Below are positions 20,767-31,563 of a DNA stretch of 64,000 nucleotides, in pieces. This DNA comes from Dipodascopsis uninucleata var. uninucleata (lineage: Eukaryota; Ascomycota; Lipomycetes; Lipomycetales; Lipomycetaceae). The notes beneath the pieces were generated by a model. The model had not been told where the DNA came from, searched no databases, and worked only from the letters and a program-made list of their open reading frames with translations. The number at the start of each line of letters is the position of its first letter. Within the stretch, counting starts at the first letter, position 1. The position numbers were made by a program, and so were the translations under genes. Where the stretch lies: positions 511,001 to 575,000 of the forward strand of contig JAJLTO010000010.1 in the NCBI GenBank assembly GCA_030568195.1, given 5' to 3'.

Positions 20767-21723
20767 ATGCCTAATATTCTCATCACCGGTGCCGCTGGTC
20801 TGGTTGGCCAGCTTATGACTGAGGAGCTCCTCTCCAAGGAAGGTTACAAGCTCACTTTGGTTGACATCGTCGAAACCCCGATCCCGAAGAAGGCCAAGTA
20901 CCCAGAGAACGCGACGTGCATTAAGGCTGATCTTGTTAAGGACGCAAAGGCTCTCGTGACTAAGGACTTGGATGCTATGTTCGTCTTTCACGGAATCATG
21001 TCGGCTGGCTCGGAAGCCAATTTCGAGCTCGGCATGGCAGTCAACCTTGACTCCACCAGAGCAATTCTCGAGGCGGTTCGTTTGCAGCGTCCTGGGCTCC
21101 GTATCGTTTACGCCTCCAGTCAGGCAGTCTTCGGTCAGCCATTTCCAGAGGTCACTGATGAGAGTGTTGTAGCTCTGCCACAGTCTTCCTACGGTGCCGA
21201 GAAGCTCGTGTGTGAGACCCTGATCAATGACTACAATCGACGTGGATTCATTGACGCCTTTGCCCTCCGCTTTCCTACAATTTGTGTTCGACCAGGAAAG
21301 CCCACTCAGGCACTCTCATCTTTTGTTTCTGGTATCATCCGAGAGCCTATGACAGGAATTCCATGCGAAGTTCCGGTCGCTGACCCTAGCTTCATTTCAT
21401 GGATCTGCTCACCACGAACTCTGGTTACCAATCTGTTGATTGCTCTGGAGTTACCGTCTGATGCCGCTCCTCCACACATTCGTGCTGTCAACCTTCCTGG
21501 CATTGGCGTTACTGTCCAGGATCAGCTTGATGCTCTTCGTGCCGTTGCTGGTGAGAGTGCTGTCGAGCTTGTCACCCTGAATGAGAGACCCGAGGTCAAG
21601 AAGATTCTTGATACTTGGCCGCCAAAGTTCGACAATTCGCTCGCTTACAAAATGGGATTCAAGCCAGATCAGCCATTTATTGATACTGTTCGCGACTTCA
21701 AGGCTATTCTTGAGTCGTCTTAG
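20767..21723 (+). CDS. Extended SDR, D-erythronate dehydrogenase (DenD)-like
   Basis: NAD-dependent oxidoreductase of the epimerase/dehydratase superfamily, 318 aa, intronless. TGAAGLVG (7-14) is the nucleotide-binding loop, Asp33 in LVDIV suits NAD specificity, SS at 117-118 and YGAEK with Tyr142/Lys146 are the catalytic residues. The segment HGIMSAGSEANFELGMAVN, followed by LDSTRAILEA, matches the substrate-side region that marks DenD-type enzymes, which oxidise D-erythronate to 2-oxo-tetronate in bacteria. Assignment to DenD rests on pattern memory and cluster context; relatives include UDP-sugar epimerases, which lack that segment. The gene is divergent from the Zn2Cys6 regulator and closes the cluster. 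Codon use is GC-rich compared with the downstream genes. Confidence 0.85.
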   Translation: MPNILITGAAGLVGQLMTEELLSKEGYKLTLVDIVETPIPKKAKYPENATCIKADLVKDAKALVTKDLDAMFVFHGIMSAGSEANFELGMAVNLDSTRAILEAVRLQRPGLRIVYASSQAVFGQPFPEVTDESVVALPQSSYGAEKLVCETLINDYNRRGFIDAFALRFPTICVRPGKPTQALSSFVSGIIREPMTGIPCEVPVADPSFISWICSPRTLVTNLLIALELPSDAAPPHIRAVNLPGIGVTVQDQLDALRAVAGESAVELVTLNERPEVKKILDTWPPKFDNSLAYKMGFKPDQPFIDTVRDFKAILESS

Positions 21724-23811
21724 ATCTAGGAGTGCGAGGCTGAGGGCTACATTTTGATGTATTCGTTTTTGGGCGCTCTTTTCCAGTACTTTTTATCCTC
21801 ATTTTTCATCCTTTTTCGGTACATCTATATTAAAACTACTACATGATACAATATGTCATTGATCCAAATGTCATTCTTGTTTATTGATTGACTGTATAGC
21901 TGAATCAATAATTTAATTTAGAAACTTCAAATTCTTATGCCACTTCTGTCTCCTGTTATTCCTTCCTCATTTATTTAACTCCCCACATTACTCCTCAGTT
22001 ACGTCAATTTGGACCTAATATACTGATTTCAAGAATACAAATAAGTATGCAAAACCAGTTAGCGCAACGACTTCGGGTGTTGTCCTGAACTATTACCCTG
22101 CTTTAAACTTGCTCTAGATTCTTAGTCATGAATGCTCCAATATTACAAACCATGTTTCTGGCGCTGCATATAAGTTAATCTTCAGCAAAGCCAGAATGGT
22201 CTTAGCACACTTTGACCACTTCATTTTCCAGCTAACTTTCTAATCTTTTTTGCTTTCGCTGTTTCTCCGATACTTGCAGTATCTTAAGAAGTTGTAAGTG
22301 GGATTTTTAGTGGCTTACTGCAAAGTGACTGGAAGACATTTGTCGGACTTAGCTCCGTCGTCTACGGCTAAAGCCCTTGCTGGGTTTACCCTTTCCCTTG
22401 AGTACACCAAGTCGATTAGTTTAGCTTTGGTCACGAGAAACTCTTCGGTCGCACAAAGGAAATTAAGGGTGCCAGCAGATAAGTAGTCTGGCTCTAGGCA
22501 GGAAAGGGCCCAGAGAATCAATATCTTGGACTACAACCAACCTCCTAGTGAAATATTTCGTATTCAGCAATTTGCGTACAAAACAAGAAAAATCATTGCT
22601 GTGGAGAGGCATTGCAATTCCATAAGAATGTCCACTTCACGCAAGTATACTTAAAAGCCCTCCGCGTTGGTCGACAAGACCACTGAACATCTCAAGTAAG
22701 GCAGTAGAGCCTATTACGTCTATGCGAAGGTAACGATACCAGCAATGCTGGGAATACTACTAAAATGCCACAATAACAATCCAGATGCGTGAGGAGGCAT
22801 AAAAAGGGATATATAGCGCTACCTGTGTGATAGTAGTAGTAACTGTACTCGAGAGGCTTATTGGCACTTAACTTCCTCTGACGTTTGCGAAGACTACTTC
22901 ATGTTTTAATACTGAATGAATTTAAGCAATATAAGAATACTAGGTTCAACAAGTGCCAGTGCGAATGCTGCTTTCTACATGGATTCGCGTTCCTGTCGCT
23001 GATTCACCGGTGCCCAAGTCAACTACAGAAGGGAGCCGTAGTTCCTGCCACATTACACTATATCAGTCAGTAAGTGAGAATTCTACGAAGCTATTTGTAG
23101 ATAGGCCAAACTATCCTAAATTTGTTGTAATCTACGTATTATGTTACTTAAAGGATGACGTTCCCATAGAGGATAGAAATAGATGCTGTGCTCGAAGTAT
23201 TGCTGCTTAGACCGAGTAGAGTAAAGACTGCGAACAAAGTGTGAGAAATGTTAGCGTACATATCAAACTTCTCAAGCAATTCAATGCATTCAACACTCTT
23301 CTTGTCTTCTACAGAGTCTCTGATATTCATTGACTTAAATTTGACCTTCTTACTAGCACCGCCGAAGCTTAAGGCGAAAGTTTCCTCATTCACTAATTTC
23401 GCATGGACGCGATATCCTGACTCTGCAACTGAACATACTACACAGTACTCAAAATAAAATGGTAAGGGTAGCCTTTTAAATATAGTTCGAATATTGCCGC
23501 TATATATCTCTCTAACTGGGTTCTGGAGGAAAATATGATGTTAACTCAAGAATATGCGAAATGTAAAATCTGCATAAGGTGCGGCGCTAGCAGTAGACGA
23601 TTTTTGACAGTTCACACAAGCGAATCTATGATTTAGACACGATACCAACCGTAATATTCGTAAAGTGTATAGCATGGTTCCTTATAAGTTCTCAGAAACA
23701 AGGTGTTATTTTGCAACTTAATTTCTCAATTTCGTTATTTCATTACTCAATACTAAAAAGCTAGATAGCGTACAATCGGAATACATTACTAGTGACTACT
23801 AGCGGCATCAT
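21724..23811. other. 2.1-kb spacer, no confident gene
   Basis: T-rich 3' flank follows the SDR gene. Two reading frames on the minus strand attract attention (about 22315-22521 and 23148-23540) and are discussed under rejected items; neither has a start, motif or splice pattern that would support a gene. Confidence 0.45.
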
Positions 23812-25595
23812 CTAGAAAAACCACTTTATAAATCTTCGAACACCACTCCTGGGCTTTTCCTCGTCAATACTGGTGAGTGGCGGGATATTCGAGTGCATAT
23901 CAATTTCATCGGCACGCGGAAATCGCTTATGTCCGGTAAATATCCAATGGCCGATAAAAAGAGCAGCTACTATGGGAATATTGATATATGCGATCAAGAA
24001 ATCTGATACATTCCACATTCCGTGTATGAAAACTTGATAGCCGTTGAACAGAACTACGACGCAACACCAAAAAATTGCCCAGTATGCTGGGAATGGCTGT
24101 AGGAAATTATGAAAAAGTCTGGGATCTTTTCGGTTGATTCCCTGCGACTCACACGCAGCTTTATATCTCAAGAACGCAACACAAATCGTTCCCCAGCAAA
24201 TGAATGTAGCAATTGATGTCAGGTTAGAGAGCCAGTTTAGAACTGTTTGTGCGCCATCAGAAAGAGACATATAAGCTAGCAGTATAAACAGGTTACTCAT
24301 CATGAGAGCGAGTAATGGGAGCCCGTTCTTTAATGTCTTGCAGAATATTTCCGGGGCCTGACCACGAACTGAGAGGCCGTAAAGCATTCTAGACGTACTG
24401 TACAGAACAGAATCTGCAGCAGAAAAGGCTGAACTCAAGATACCAGCATTAATAATGGATGGAAGCGCTTTGATTCCTGCTCTATTAAATGCAATGACAA
24501 AAGGTGAAGTCGCAGCACCATTGCCGGTAGGCTTCAACAAATGGGTATCATTGGATGGTACCAGCATCCCTACAACTAGAATACCAAGGATATAGAAGAT
24601 AAGAATACGATAAAACAGCAATCTACTCGCTTTCTTAATATTTGGAACAGGGTTCTTGACCTCAGCACAAGCCATTGCCAGAGATTCAACTCCAGAGAAG
24701 GAGAAAGCTGCCTGGAGAAGAGTCGTGAACCATCCAGTAAACTTTCCAATATCACCAGACACAGGATATTCAGCGAACGGACCAGGAATATTCCAATCTA
24801 GTAGAAATACGTTGTTAGCTGAAGGATAATAAAGGACAATATGAATTCAAACAGCAGCAGCACTTACATCTGAAGCCTATTCTGTCGTGAGTAGGACTAC
24901 CTCCAAGATCGACGACGACTCCAGCAATAATCAAGCCTATGATTAACGTGATCTTTATGACAGCGAAAACAAACTCTGCCTCACCAAACCAACGAGCACC
25001 GAAATAATTAATTGCAGAACACAAAATACCAAGCGAAGTAATATATGCAATCATGTGCGACCGTGGTACATCGCCTGTCACTGGGTCCGTATCCCAGAAT
25101 CCAATAATCACAGATGCAGATACAATTTCGATGGGTAAGGAAATAATTCCGGAATACCACTGCATCCAACCGATAGCAAATCCTGCTGATGGATGGAGAA
25201 AGCGTGAGGTATAATGAATATAACCACCAGATATTGGTGCGTAGCACATCATCTCAGCCTAATTATAATTAGCAAAAATTATTTTTTTGTCAGTTTTAGT
25301 AGTGAAGACTACTCACTAGACTCTGAATCATAGCCCAGACGATTGATCCGACAAGAAGATATGCGATGAGGGCACCCGCCGGTCCAGCATACATAATCGC
25401 CTTTCCCGAAGCCAGGAATAGACCAGTTCCAAGTGTACCAGCGAGAGCAATCATCTGAATATGGCGCTGGTTCATCTTACGCTGGACGCCATCAGATCGA
25501 TTGGTATTAATATCAACCTTCAGCTCGTCAAATGATGGACTTTCTTCCAGGGTGTGTACACCAACTGGTGGTCTCTTCTTCTCTATATCATCCAT
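23812..25595 (-). CDS. YAT-family amino-acid permease, three exons
   Basis: Plasma-membrane amino acid/H+ symporter, 551 aa. Exons 25595-25317, 25258-24868, 24797-23812; introns of 58 and 70 nt. Junctions rebuild MIQSLAEMMCYAP and IGFRYWNIPGPF. The first membrane segment carries the hallmark MIALAGTLGTGLFLASG, TM2-3 has GPAGALIAY, and the central block FSGVESLAMACAEVKNP is the YAT signature. The N-terminal 45 residues are cytosolic and lysine-containing, fitting ubiquitin-controlled turnover. The fungal family includes Dip5, Agp, Gap1 and Can1 types; substrate is not assignable. There is no clustered biosynthetic or catabolic partner. Confidence 0.92.
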
Positions 25596-27000
25596 GTCTT
25601 CTATACTAACTACTAACTACTATAGCTTGAGCAGTTGAGAATATTAAAGACTTGAGAAACGTATATTTCGGCTCCTTTTATATTTGCCATACATACATAC
25701 AGTCCACCATAACGGATAGCTTTTTTCGTTATGGATATCACGACAACTATACTCTGCGTGATTAAACTTCTCTACAGGATGGGAGACTATAGTTTTTCTG
25801 ATAACGTACTGGTACTTGAAAATATCAGTTGTTAGTAGGAGTCAAAACGTAATTTTGGTATGTAACTGTGCTTTTCCTTTAAGTCATTGTATCAGCACAT
25901 CTCAACAATTCAGCAAAAATATGAGCTCTATGTACGAGTATCAGGTGTCCGCAAAAGACCGATAATTGGCGCTATATACTATAAAAGGCATTACGTTTGC
26001 AGCAGAGAGACAATACCATTACGCCTCAGATACTAGCGTAAAATAAGCATCCAAGCTTCACAGAGCGGTTTCTTGGAAATTCTTCGTCGTTTGTGATTAG
26101 GTTGTCTCATTAGCAAGAAGTACATGAAAACAATCTTTCCAGTTATGATTTCTCAACCTCATTGTCAAGCTAAGAACGATAGCTTGACGTCACTGTATAC
26201 CTAATGTCTGTAGTAAAAGTGTCCAAAAAGAGATTTCTTAGATAGCCGGCAACTTTCTGGCAAGCTCGATAAGTCATATTATTCATTTGTTGGAAGCCGG
26301 GTCGTACATTTTGAAACGTCATACACAATTTATGCGATTCCCCTTGCTCTATCCACGCCATACTCCGCTCTTTCCTTGTTCTCTCTATGAGGACAGTTAT
26401 GATGAAGTTTTGAAGAGCTTATAAGAAACTGGAAGAATCCGGGCTCAGGTACAAGTTTGACAAACGAGTCTATAACAGCCAGATGATTAACTTACCCAAT
26501 TAGCCTTTAATAAAATGCAACTTTAAACTTTAATTAACATTTTAAGTGTTGGAACGTGCGCGAATTTGTAACGCTAACACAGTATCGGTAATCAGCCGCA
26601 TAGGCGCCGTTTGCTAACTGCTAAATACGAAAATCATCGAAAATCAGTAGATGTGATAGGTACAAAGCGATTGTTAAACTGTATGCTAGTGATGTTACAG
26701 AGCATATTCTTATCTTTGCAAAATATCCGAAGGCATCATTTATTGAATACGGTGCATTGGAGTTATCCGATGAAACGGCAAAGTAATAATAATATAGGGG
26801 AAATTGACACTGCGTAGAAAGATCAAAAATATATCCCAATGATAACACGAGCTCTATTACACATTACTAACTATCATCGATAAAAATCAAGATAAAACAC
26901 ATTTCCTCTAAAAGCCTGATACAAGAGATATCGTCAAACTAAAATCATTCATAAAAACAAACAGCAGGAAGTTAATACGATCAAATCAATATTAACACAA
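25596..27000. other. Spacer between YAT permease and Hol1-like MFS gene
   Basis: This 1.4 kb stretch is AT-rich. It includes the permease promoter side. Frames up to 75 codons have no supporting features. Confidence 0.5.
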
Positions 27001-28575
27001 TTAGAGACGGAAATACTTAAGGAACTGATCCATAGGCAGATATGCTCGGACGAGCTTGCCAACACTCCAGTAGAGCATTGTCACCACAGAAAGTACAACC
27101 TGAACAATACCAATAATCACAAAACACTTTCTTACATCCAACGTAATAAGCCAATCGTAACACCGGTCAATAAACACAAATGAAAGAATGTTCTTGAACA
27201 CAGTGAGACAAAGGAAAGCCTCTAGTTGATGATTGGCAAATGCATCCGTGATGTATGCTGCGGCACCAATAGCGCCAAACATCATAGCAGCTGTTTCAAA
27301 ACCAAAGAATACCGCTGGGACATATTTGGAGTAGTTATATACATCAGATGCAGTGTATCCAAAGCCCCATAGTCCAATTGCAGCACATATAAGCTGAGGA
27401 ACTAATAGTATAGACCGGTATTCTGGTTCAAAAGTATTGTTGCTCCGTTTGGATAATAGTTTGGAAATGGTGTCTACTAGCACACCTGAAATAATGTAGC
27501 CTAACAAGGCACCGACCAAGCCACCCGCGTACATATCTCCCACATCTTCCTCAGTAAACCATAAAGGTGGGCCAAGGAAAATCGCAGCAAGCACGACACC
27601 AATCATCACAGTCCATGCGACCATTGGTCCCTGACTCAAGCAAGCCCACAAGATAGAGGGATGAAGAAACAACGGTAAAGGCCGCACGACGAGTTTCCAC
27701 AGAGGCTCAGGGTCTATAAAACCAGAGTATGGACTCAGTCTACTGAGAAAACTAGTGCTGGCCGATGTACTATTACTGGTAGTTTGCATCGGGCTACTTT
27801 CCTCGGACTTTTCCTGGTCATCCTGGTCGTCACTGGCCCGGATATATGCAGTTTCTGGAACCAAAATTATGAATAAAACAAGTGATATCGCAGAAAAAAT
27901 CAAAGAGATCCAGAACATCCAATGCCAGCCAAGATTGGCTGCCACATGGCCAGAAATAATAGGAGTCAGGAATGAAGCACCGAAAATCGACAAGTTCGCA
28001 ATAGCAACTCTGGTGCCTCGCTCGTGGACAAAATAGAGATCAGCTACGGACGAGTTGATGATGGTTTCGAATGGCGCGATGGCAATGCCTTGTAGAATGC
28101 GCGCTCCCAACAGAGAGCTGTACGACGTCGCCAGACCGCCCCAGAGATTTCCAGCAACCTGCATTACCAACGCGAACAAGTACACAGGCCGCTTTCCAAA
28201 TTTTCTGGAGAACGCAGTGAGAAAAATAGCTGCAATCGCCGCCGCGAGCATATGGTATCCTGTGAGAAGCGCAACCGACGTGAATGATTTGATGAAGGTG
28301 AGAACGAGAAGCTCAGTGCACGAAGCCAGCAACGGCGTAGCCACAGTTGTAGTTATTGCCGACAGGCATATTATTGCGAGCGCGGTATCTTTCTTGAGGG
28401 CCGACCAGTTGAGAGGATCGTTGGGATCGTCTGAGGGCTGCGGGACGAGGACAATATTACCTCTCGTCTTAAGGCCGGTGGGAGGAGCTTGGTCGGCGTC
28501 GTGCTCCAGTAGCAGTCTTTTTGTGCCAGACGCATATCTGGAGGGATTAGGCTGGATTATTCCTAGCACAATCAT
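27001..28575 (-). CDS. MFS transporter, Hol1-like DHA1 branch
   Basis: Twelve-TM major-facilitator protein of 524 aa, intronless. The cytosolic N-terminus ends in DDPNDPLNWS, the stretch that precedes TM1 in this fungal branch. TM4 region GARILQGIAIAPFETIINSSVADLYF and the loop LVPETAY fit the drug:H+ antiporter-1 (12-spanner) subfamily related to Hol1, which moves polyamines and other cations. A large Ser/Asp-rich loop (about 245-285) separates the two halves. The ATG at 28575 is the only early start. Substrate unknown. It is intronless, unlike the preceding permease. Confidence 0.87.
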   Translation of the reverse strand: MIVLGIIQPNPSRYASGTKRLLLEHDADQAPPTGLKTRGNIVLVPQPSDDPNDPLNWSALKKDTALAIICLSAITTTVATPLLASCTELLVLTFIKSFTSVALLTGYHMLAAAIAAIFLTAFSRKFGKRPVYLFALVMQVAGNLWGGLATSYSSLLGARILQGIAIAPFETIINSSVADLYFVHERGTRVAIANLSIFGASFLTPIISGHVAANLGWHWMFWISLIFSAISLVLFIILVPETAYIRASDDQDDQEKSEESSPMQTTSNSTSASTSFLSRLSPYSGFIDPEPLWKLVVRPLPLFLHPSILWACLSQGPMVAWTVMIGVVLAAIFLGPPLWFTEEDVGDMYAGGLVGALLGYIISGVLVDTISKLLSKRSNNTFEPEYRSILLVPQLICAAIGLWGFGYTASDVYNYSKYVPAVFFGFETAAMMFGAIGAAAYITDAFANHQLEAFLCLTVFKNILSFVFIDRCYDWLITLDVRKCFVIIGIVQVVLSVVTMLYWSVGKLVRAYLPMDQFLKYFRL

Positions 28576-30331
28576 TGCTGAGGGCGATTTAGGGAAGTTC
28601 TGCAGTAGCAGCGCGGGCCAGGAATTTTAAATGTCGAATAGCGCAGCGGCAGGAGCGACACATATGTCGACTAGACTACAGCTCAGATGCAACAGACAAC
28701 TTACATAAAGCAGCGAGCCCAGGGCTAATCTATACCACACGCTGAGAACCAAGTAGCATCCTATTTTTATTTATTTTATGTATTACTCTTGTTTTCTGTT
28801 AAGATTTCCAGTCTATTCCTACGATCAGCTGTAATGTGAGTGCTCGTGCAGCTCATGGATGACCTATAGAGAAGAAGCACCAGAGCTGCTTGTCGTATCA
28901 GCGGCTGATTAGTATAGGAGAACACTGCCATCAAGGAGGCTTAAAGCGCTGCCTGCCAAGCTGTCACTAATAGTATAGCTAAGCGTAGAATGAGGCGCTT
29001 GGCGAGCCATGCTATGCAACATGCGATTAGTGCTATGCGAACTAGCGCTAGCTTGCTTGCCTTACTAGAATCTGGAAACTTGCACTTACCAGAATTTAGC
29101 CCAAAGCAGCAGCCCTTTCTGTTAGAGCTAAGCAAAGCAATGGCTTGGCCTTATTATTGTTTGTTTGCTTAGTGGGGCAATCAGGAGTCCTGGATTACTA
29201 CAAACGGGAATCCAGTTTCTCGAGATATGAGAATGCGTCTCAGTGAGCGGCGCAGACGGTGTTCCACCTTGCACAAGCAAGGCCGAATAGCGTCCTGAAC
29301 GCAACAAGGTCACGAGACTGCGCTGTTGGATTTGGTCGCACTTGAAAGTAAGAGTCAAGCCACAATTTCAAGGGGTTAGGTGTTCCTGGCGAGCTAGGAT
29401 CGGTCATATGTGGCAAGCTCCACCAGGTAGAACTCTATCTGATGTGCCTTCAGGCGCTTTGTACTAGGACTGGTATTCTTTCAGCAGACTAGCAGCTCGC
29501 ATGCTGCAGCTGCAAAGTCTAAAATTAGTGTCGTAGCTGTGTGCCCTCAATACGGACGAACAGAAGAAATAGGGGGGCTGCGAGCAAGCTACAGGGATAT
29601 CGCACGTATAACGCGCTTGTTCCGACTTCTAGCGTATTCCATAGATGATTACTATGGCAACGTGTCTGTTGCTGCAGCAACGTTGGAACTATTGTGCGCG
29701 GTTAATGCTGCAGCTGATGAAGGCAGAGAGACAAGCGGTCTGCAGCGGCTGTGGACTTACTAGGAGGGAAAGAGTGAGAGCCGCTTTGCCTCCTTCGATC
29801 TTGGTCGCGCTATCTGCGGTAGTCCTGAAGAGCAGTGATAGCGTCCTCTTCACAGGAGCCAGAAAATGGAAGAGGTCGTGAATGGGAAGTTGACACAAAT
29901 AACTGTACCTACCAAATGGCTGTGTGAATCGTGAATCTCTTAGCGCTGAATCCAGCCAAAATCAAGCTTTTTGTCCATTCTAAAGATGACATTTCTCCGC
30001 CTAGCCTAGCTGCTCTTCTTTTGACCAAACGAAGGTAGTCTGTGGAAAACAAAGCACTGAAGCGCCACATTCGCCGCAGAGATTGGCTGGCGTAGAAGTG
30101 GAATTTGTGAGTAAACATCGCATAATGGAATGTGCGAACTGCAGCTCAGAAATGAGCACTCTATATCCGGGATCATGATATATCGCTAGCGGGTCTATAT
30201 CAAGATTTCTATATTTACAAATCTAGCTGCTTCGTATCCTGCCCGGAACTTTTCCCTGTCCCTTATAAAACACTTCTCTTGTCTTTCTCGTGCTCGAATC
30301 AGACACTAATACACTACCACATTCAATCGCA
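28576..30331. other. 1.75-kb spacer with GC-rich islands
   Basis: The part at 28900-29900 is noticeably richer in GC than other spacers and has overlapping open frames (for example 28981-29172 on plus), with coding-like composition but no recognised motif. The last 70 bases form the CFEM promoter with a TATA box at 30264. Confidence 0.45.
30264..30270 (+). promoter_or_regulatory. TATA box of the CFEM gene
   Basis: TATAAAA 62 bases upstream of the ATG at 30332, after a pyrimidine-rich tract. Confidence 0.5.
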
Positions 30332-31303
30332 ATGGTCCGAATTGCCCGCTGCCTCGTCGCTCTCTCAGCATTCGCCGGTGTCATCTCTGCTGCAACCTCC
30401 GGGTCTCTCCCCACTTGCGCCCAGACTTGCGTTGCTGAGGGCATCAGCGCTGCTGGGTGCTCTCTTACTGATGTTGCGTGCTTCTGCTCGGCGACAAGCT
30501 TTCTCGAGACCATCGCGGCATGTCTTCTTAAGGTGTGCGACACTGCCGATCAGGAGGCTAGTTTGGAGTATGCCCAAAGTCTTTGCGCTTCCAGCGGCGT
30601 CACTCTCAGCAACCCTGAGGCTCTCTTGACAGAGCTTGCCGCAGGTGCTACGAGCTCTGCTATTGCTTCCACTACATCTGACGAGTCTTCCGCTTCTACT
30701 ACTGAAGCTAGTACTATCGCTTCGTCAACGCTCGCCCCCTCTTCGTCCACTGTTGCGCCCTCAAAGACTAGCTCGGCTCCTAGCACAACCAGTGCCGTAA
30801 TTTCAACAGCTATCCCCAGCTGTGCCGTGGTGTGCATTGAGGACTACATTGCTTCTACTACTTGCACTTCTAGTGACATTGAGTGCTTCTGCTCCGACTC
30901 CGCCTTCTTATCGGATATTGCTTCGTGCTTGACCAACGGCTGCACTGCTGAGGAGCAAGAGACAAGTTTGCAATTCGCGGAGGCATTCTGTGCTAGTAAC
31001 GGCGTGACTCTTACCAATGCCCAGACCCTGCTGTCTGCTACACATAATGGTACTTCCCTGTCAATGTCTAGTGGTGCTTCTATGAGCATGAGCATGAGTA
31101 TGGGCGCGGAGCCGACCTCGAAAGGGAACAGTACTATCATAACTGCCTCAAATACCTTTGCCACTATTACTAGTAGTGTTTTGTCTTCTACAACTTCTGC
31201 CTCTGCCAGTTCGACCACTTCATCTAGTGACGCCTCTGTCATGTCTGCTAGCAGTTTGTCTCTCTTTATTACTCTTCTCGTTGCCGCCTATTCGCTCTTC
31301 TAA
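30332..31303 (+). CDS. GPI-anchored protein with two CFEM domains
   Basis: Cell-surface protein of 323 aa. Residues 1-20 form a signal peptide. CFEM 1 has eight cysteines at 29, 33, 43, 50, 52, 64, 69 and 85; CFEM 2 has eight at 164, 168, 178, 185, 187, 199, 204 and 220. The spacing is identical in both. Asp47 and Asp182 occupy the place of the axial haem-iron ligand in Candida CFEM proteins, so haem binding and haem-iron scavenging are likely. Ser/Thr-rich stretches separate and follow the domains, including a Met-Ser run near 244-257. The hydrophobic C-terminus (SLFITLLVAAYSLF) after small residues is a GPI signal. The first ATG before a good signal peptide sets the start. No iron-uptake partner is adjacent. 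Confidence 0.92.
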   Translation: MVRIARCLVALSAFAGVISAATSGSLPTCAQTCVAEGISAAGCSLTDVACFCSATSFLETIAACLLKVCDTADQEASLEYAQSLCASSGVTLSNPEALLTELAAGATSSAIASTTSDESSASTTEASTIASSTLAPSSSTVAPSKTSSAPSTTSAVISTAIPSCAVVCIEDYIASTTCTSSDIECFCSDSAFLSDIASCLTNGCTAEEQETSLQFAEAFCASNGVTLTNAQTLLSATHNGTSLSMSSGASMSMSMSMGAEPTSKGNSTIITASNTFATITSSVLSSTTSASASSTTSSSDASVMSASSLSLFITLLVAAYSLF

Positions 31304-31563
31304 GGCAGAGGAGAGCCTTATAGAAGTCCTGGGGCATTTCATTGTATTTACATATGACTCTTGGTCGCTTTTCTGGTGATATGAACTTAGCTTAAAATGA
31401 AGTCGATTAATTATTTCAAAGAAGTATTATATTTTATTATATGGTTTGTATCTGATGTGTACGTGATGCGTATAGTACTTTATCATTCCCGCACACAGTA
31501 AATGTACTAGTAGCTGGTCATAGCAATATATGTAAAACACAAAAACAAACAGAACTAAGTAGT

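Noticed and set aside
22315-22521. Minus-strand frame of 68 codons with coding-like composition
   Set aside because: No recognisable family, no repeats or target duplications around it, and a short length; could be a relic but cannot be supported.
23148-23540. Minus-strand frame open for about 130 codons with a BTB-like fragment (GYRVHAKLVNEE)
   Set aside because: No ATG until late, no supporting splice sites and only a vague resemblance to a BTB core. One or two frames of this length are expected by chance in 64 kb of AT-rich DNA.
28941-29900. GC-rich frames in the spacer before the CFEM gene, suspected element remnant
   Set aside because: Overlapping frames on both strands without any transposase, polymerase or terminal-repeat signal.
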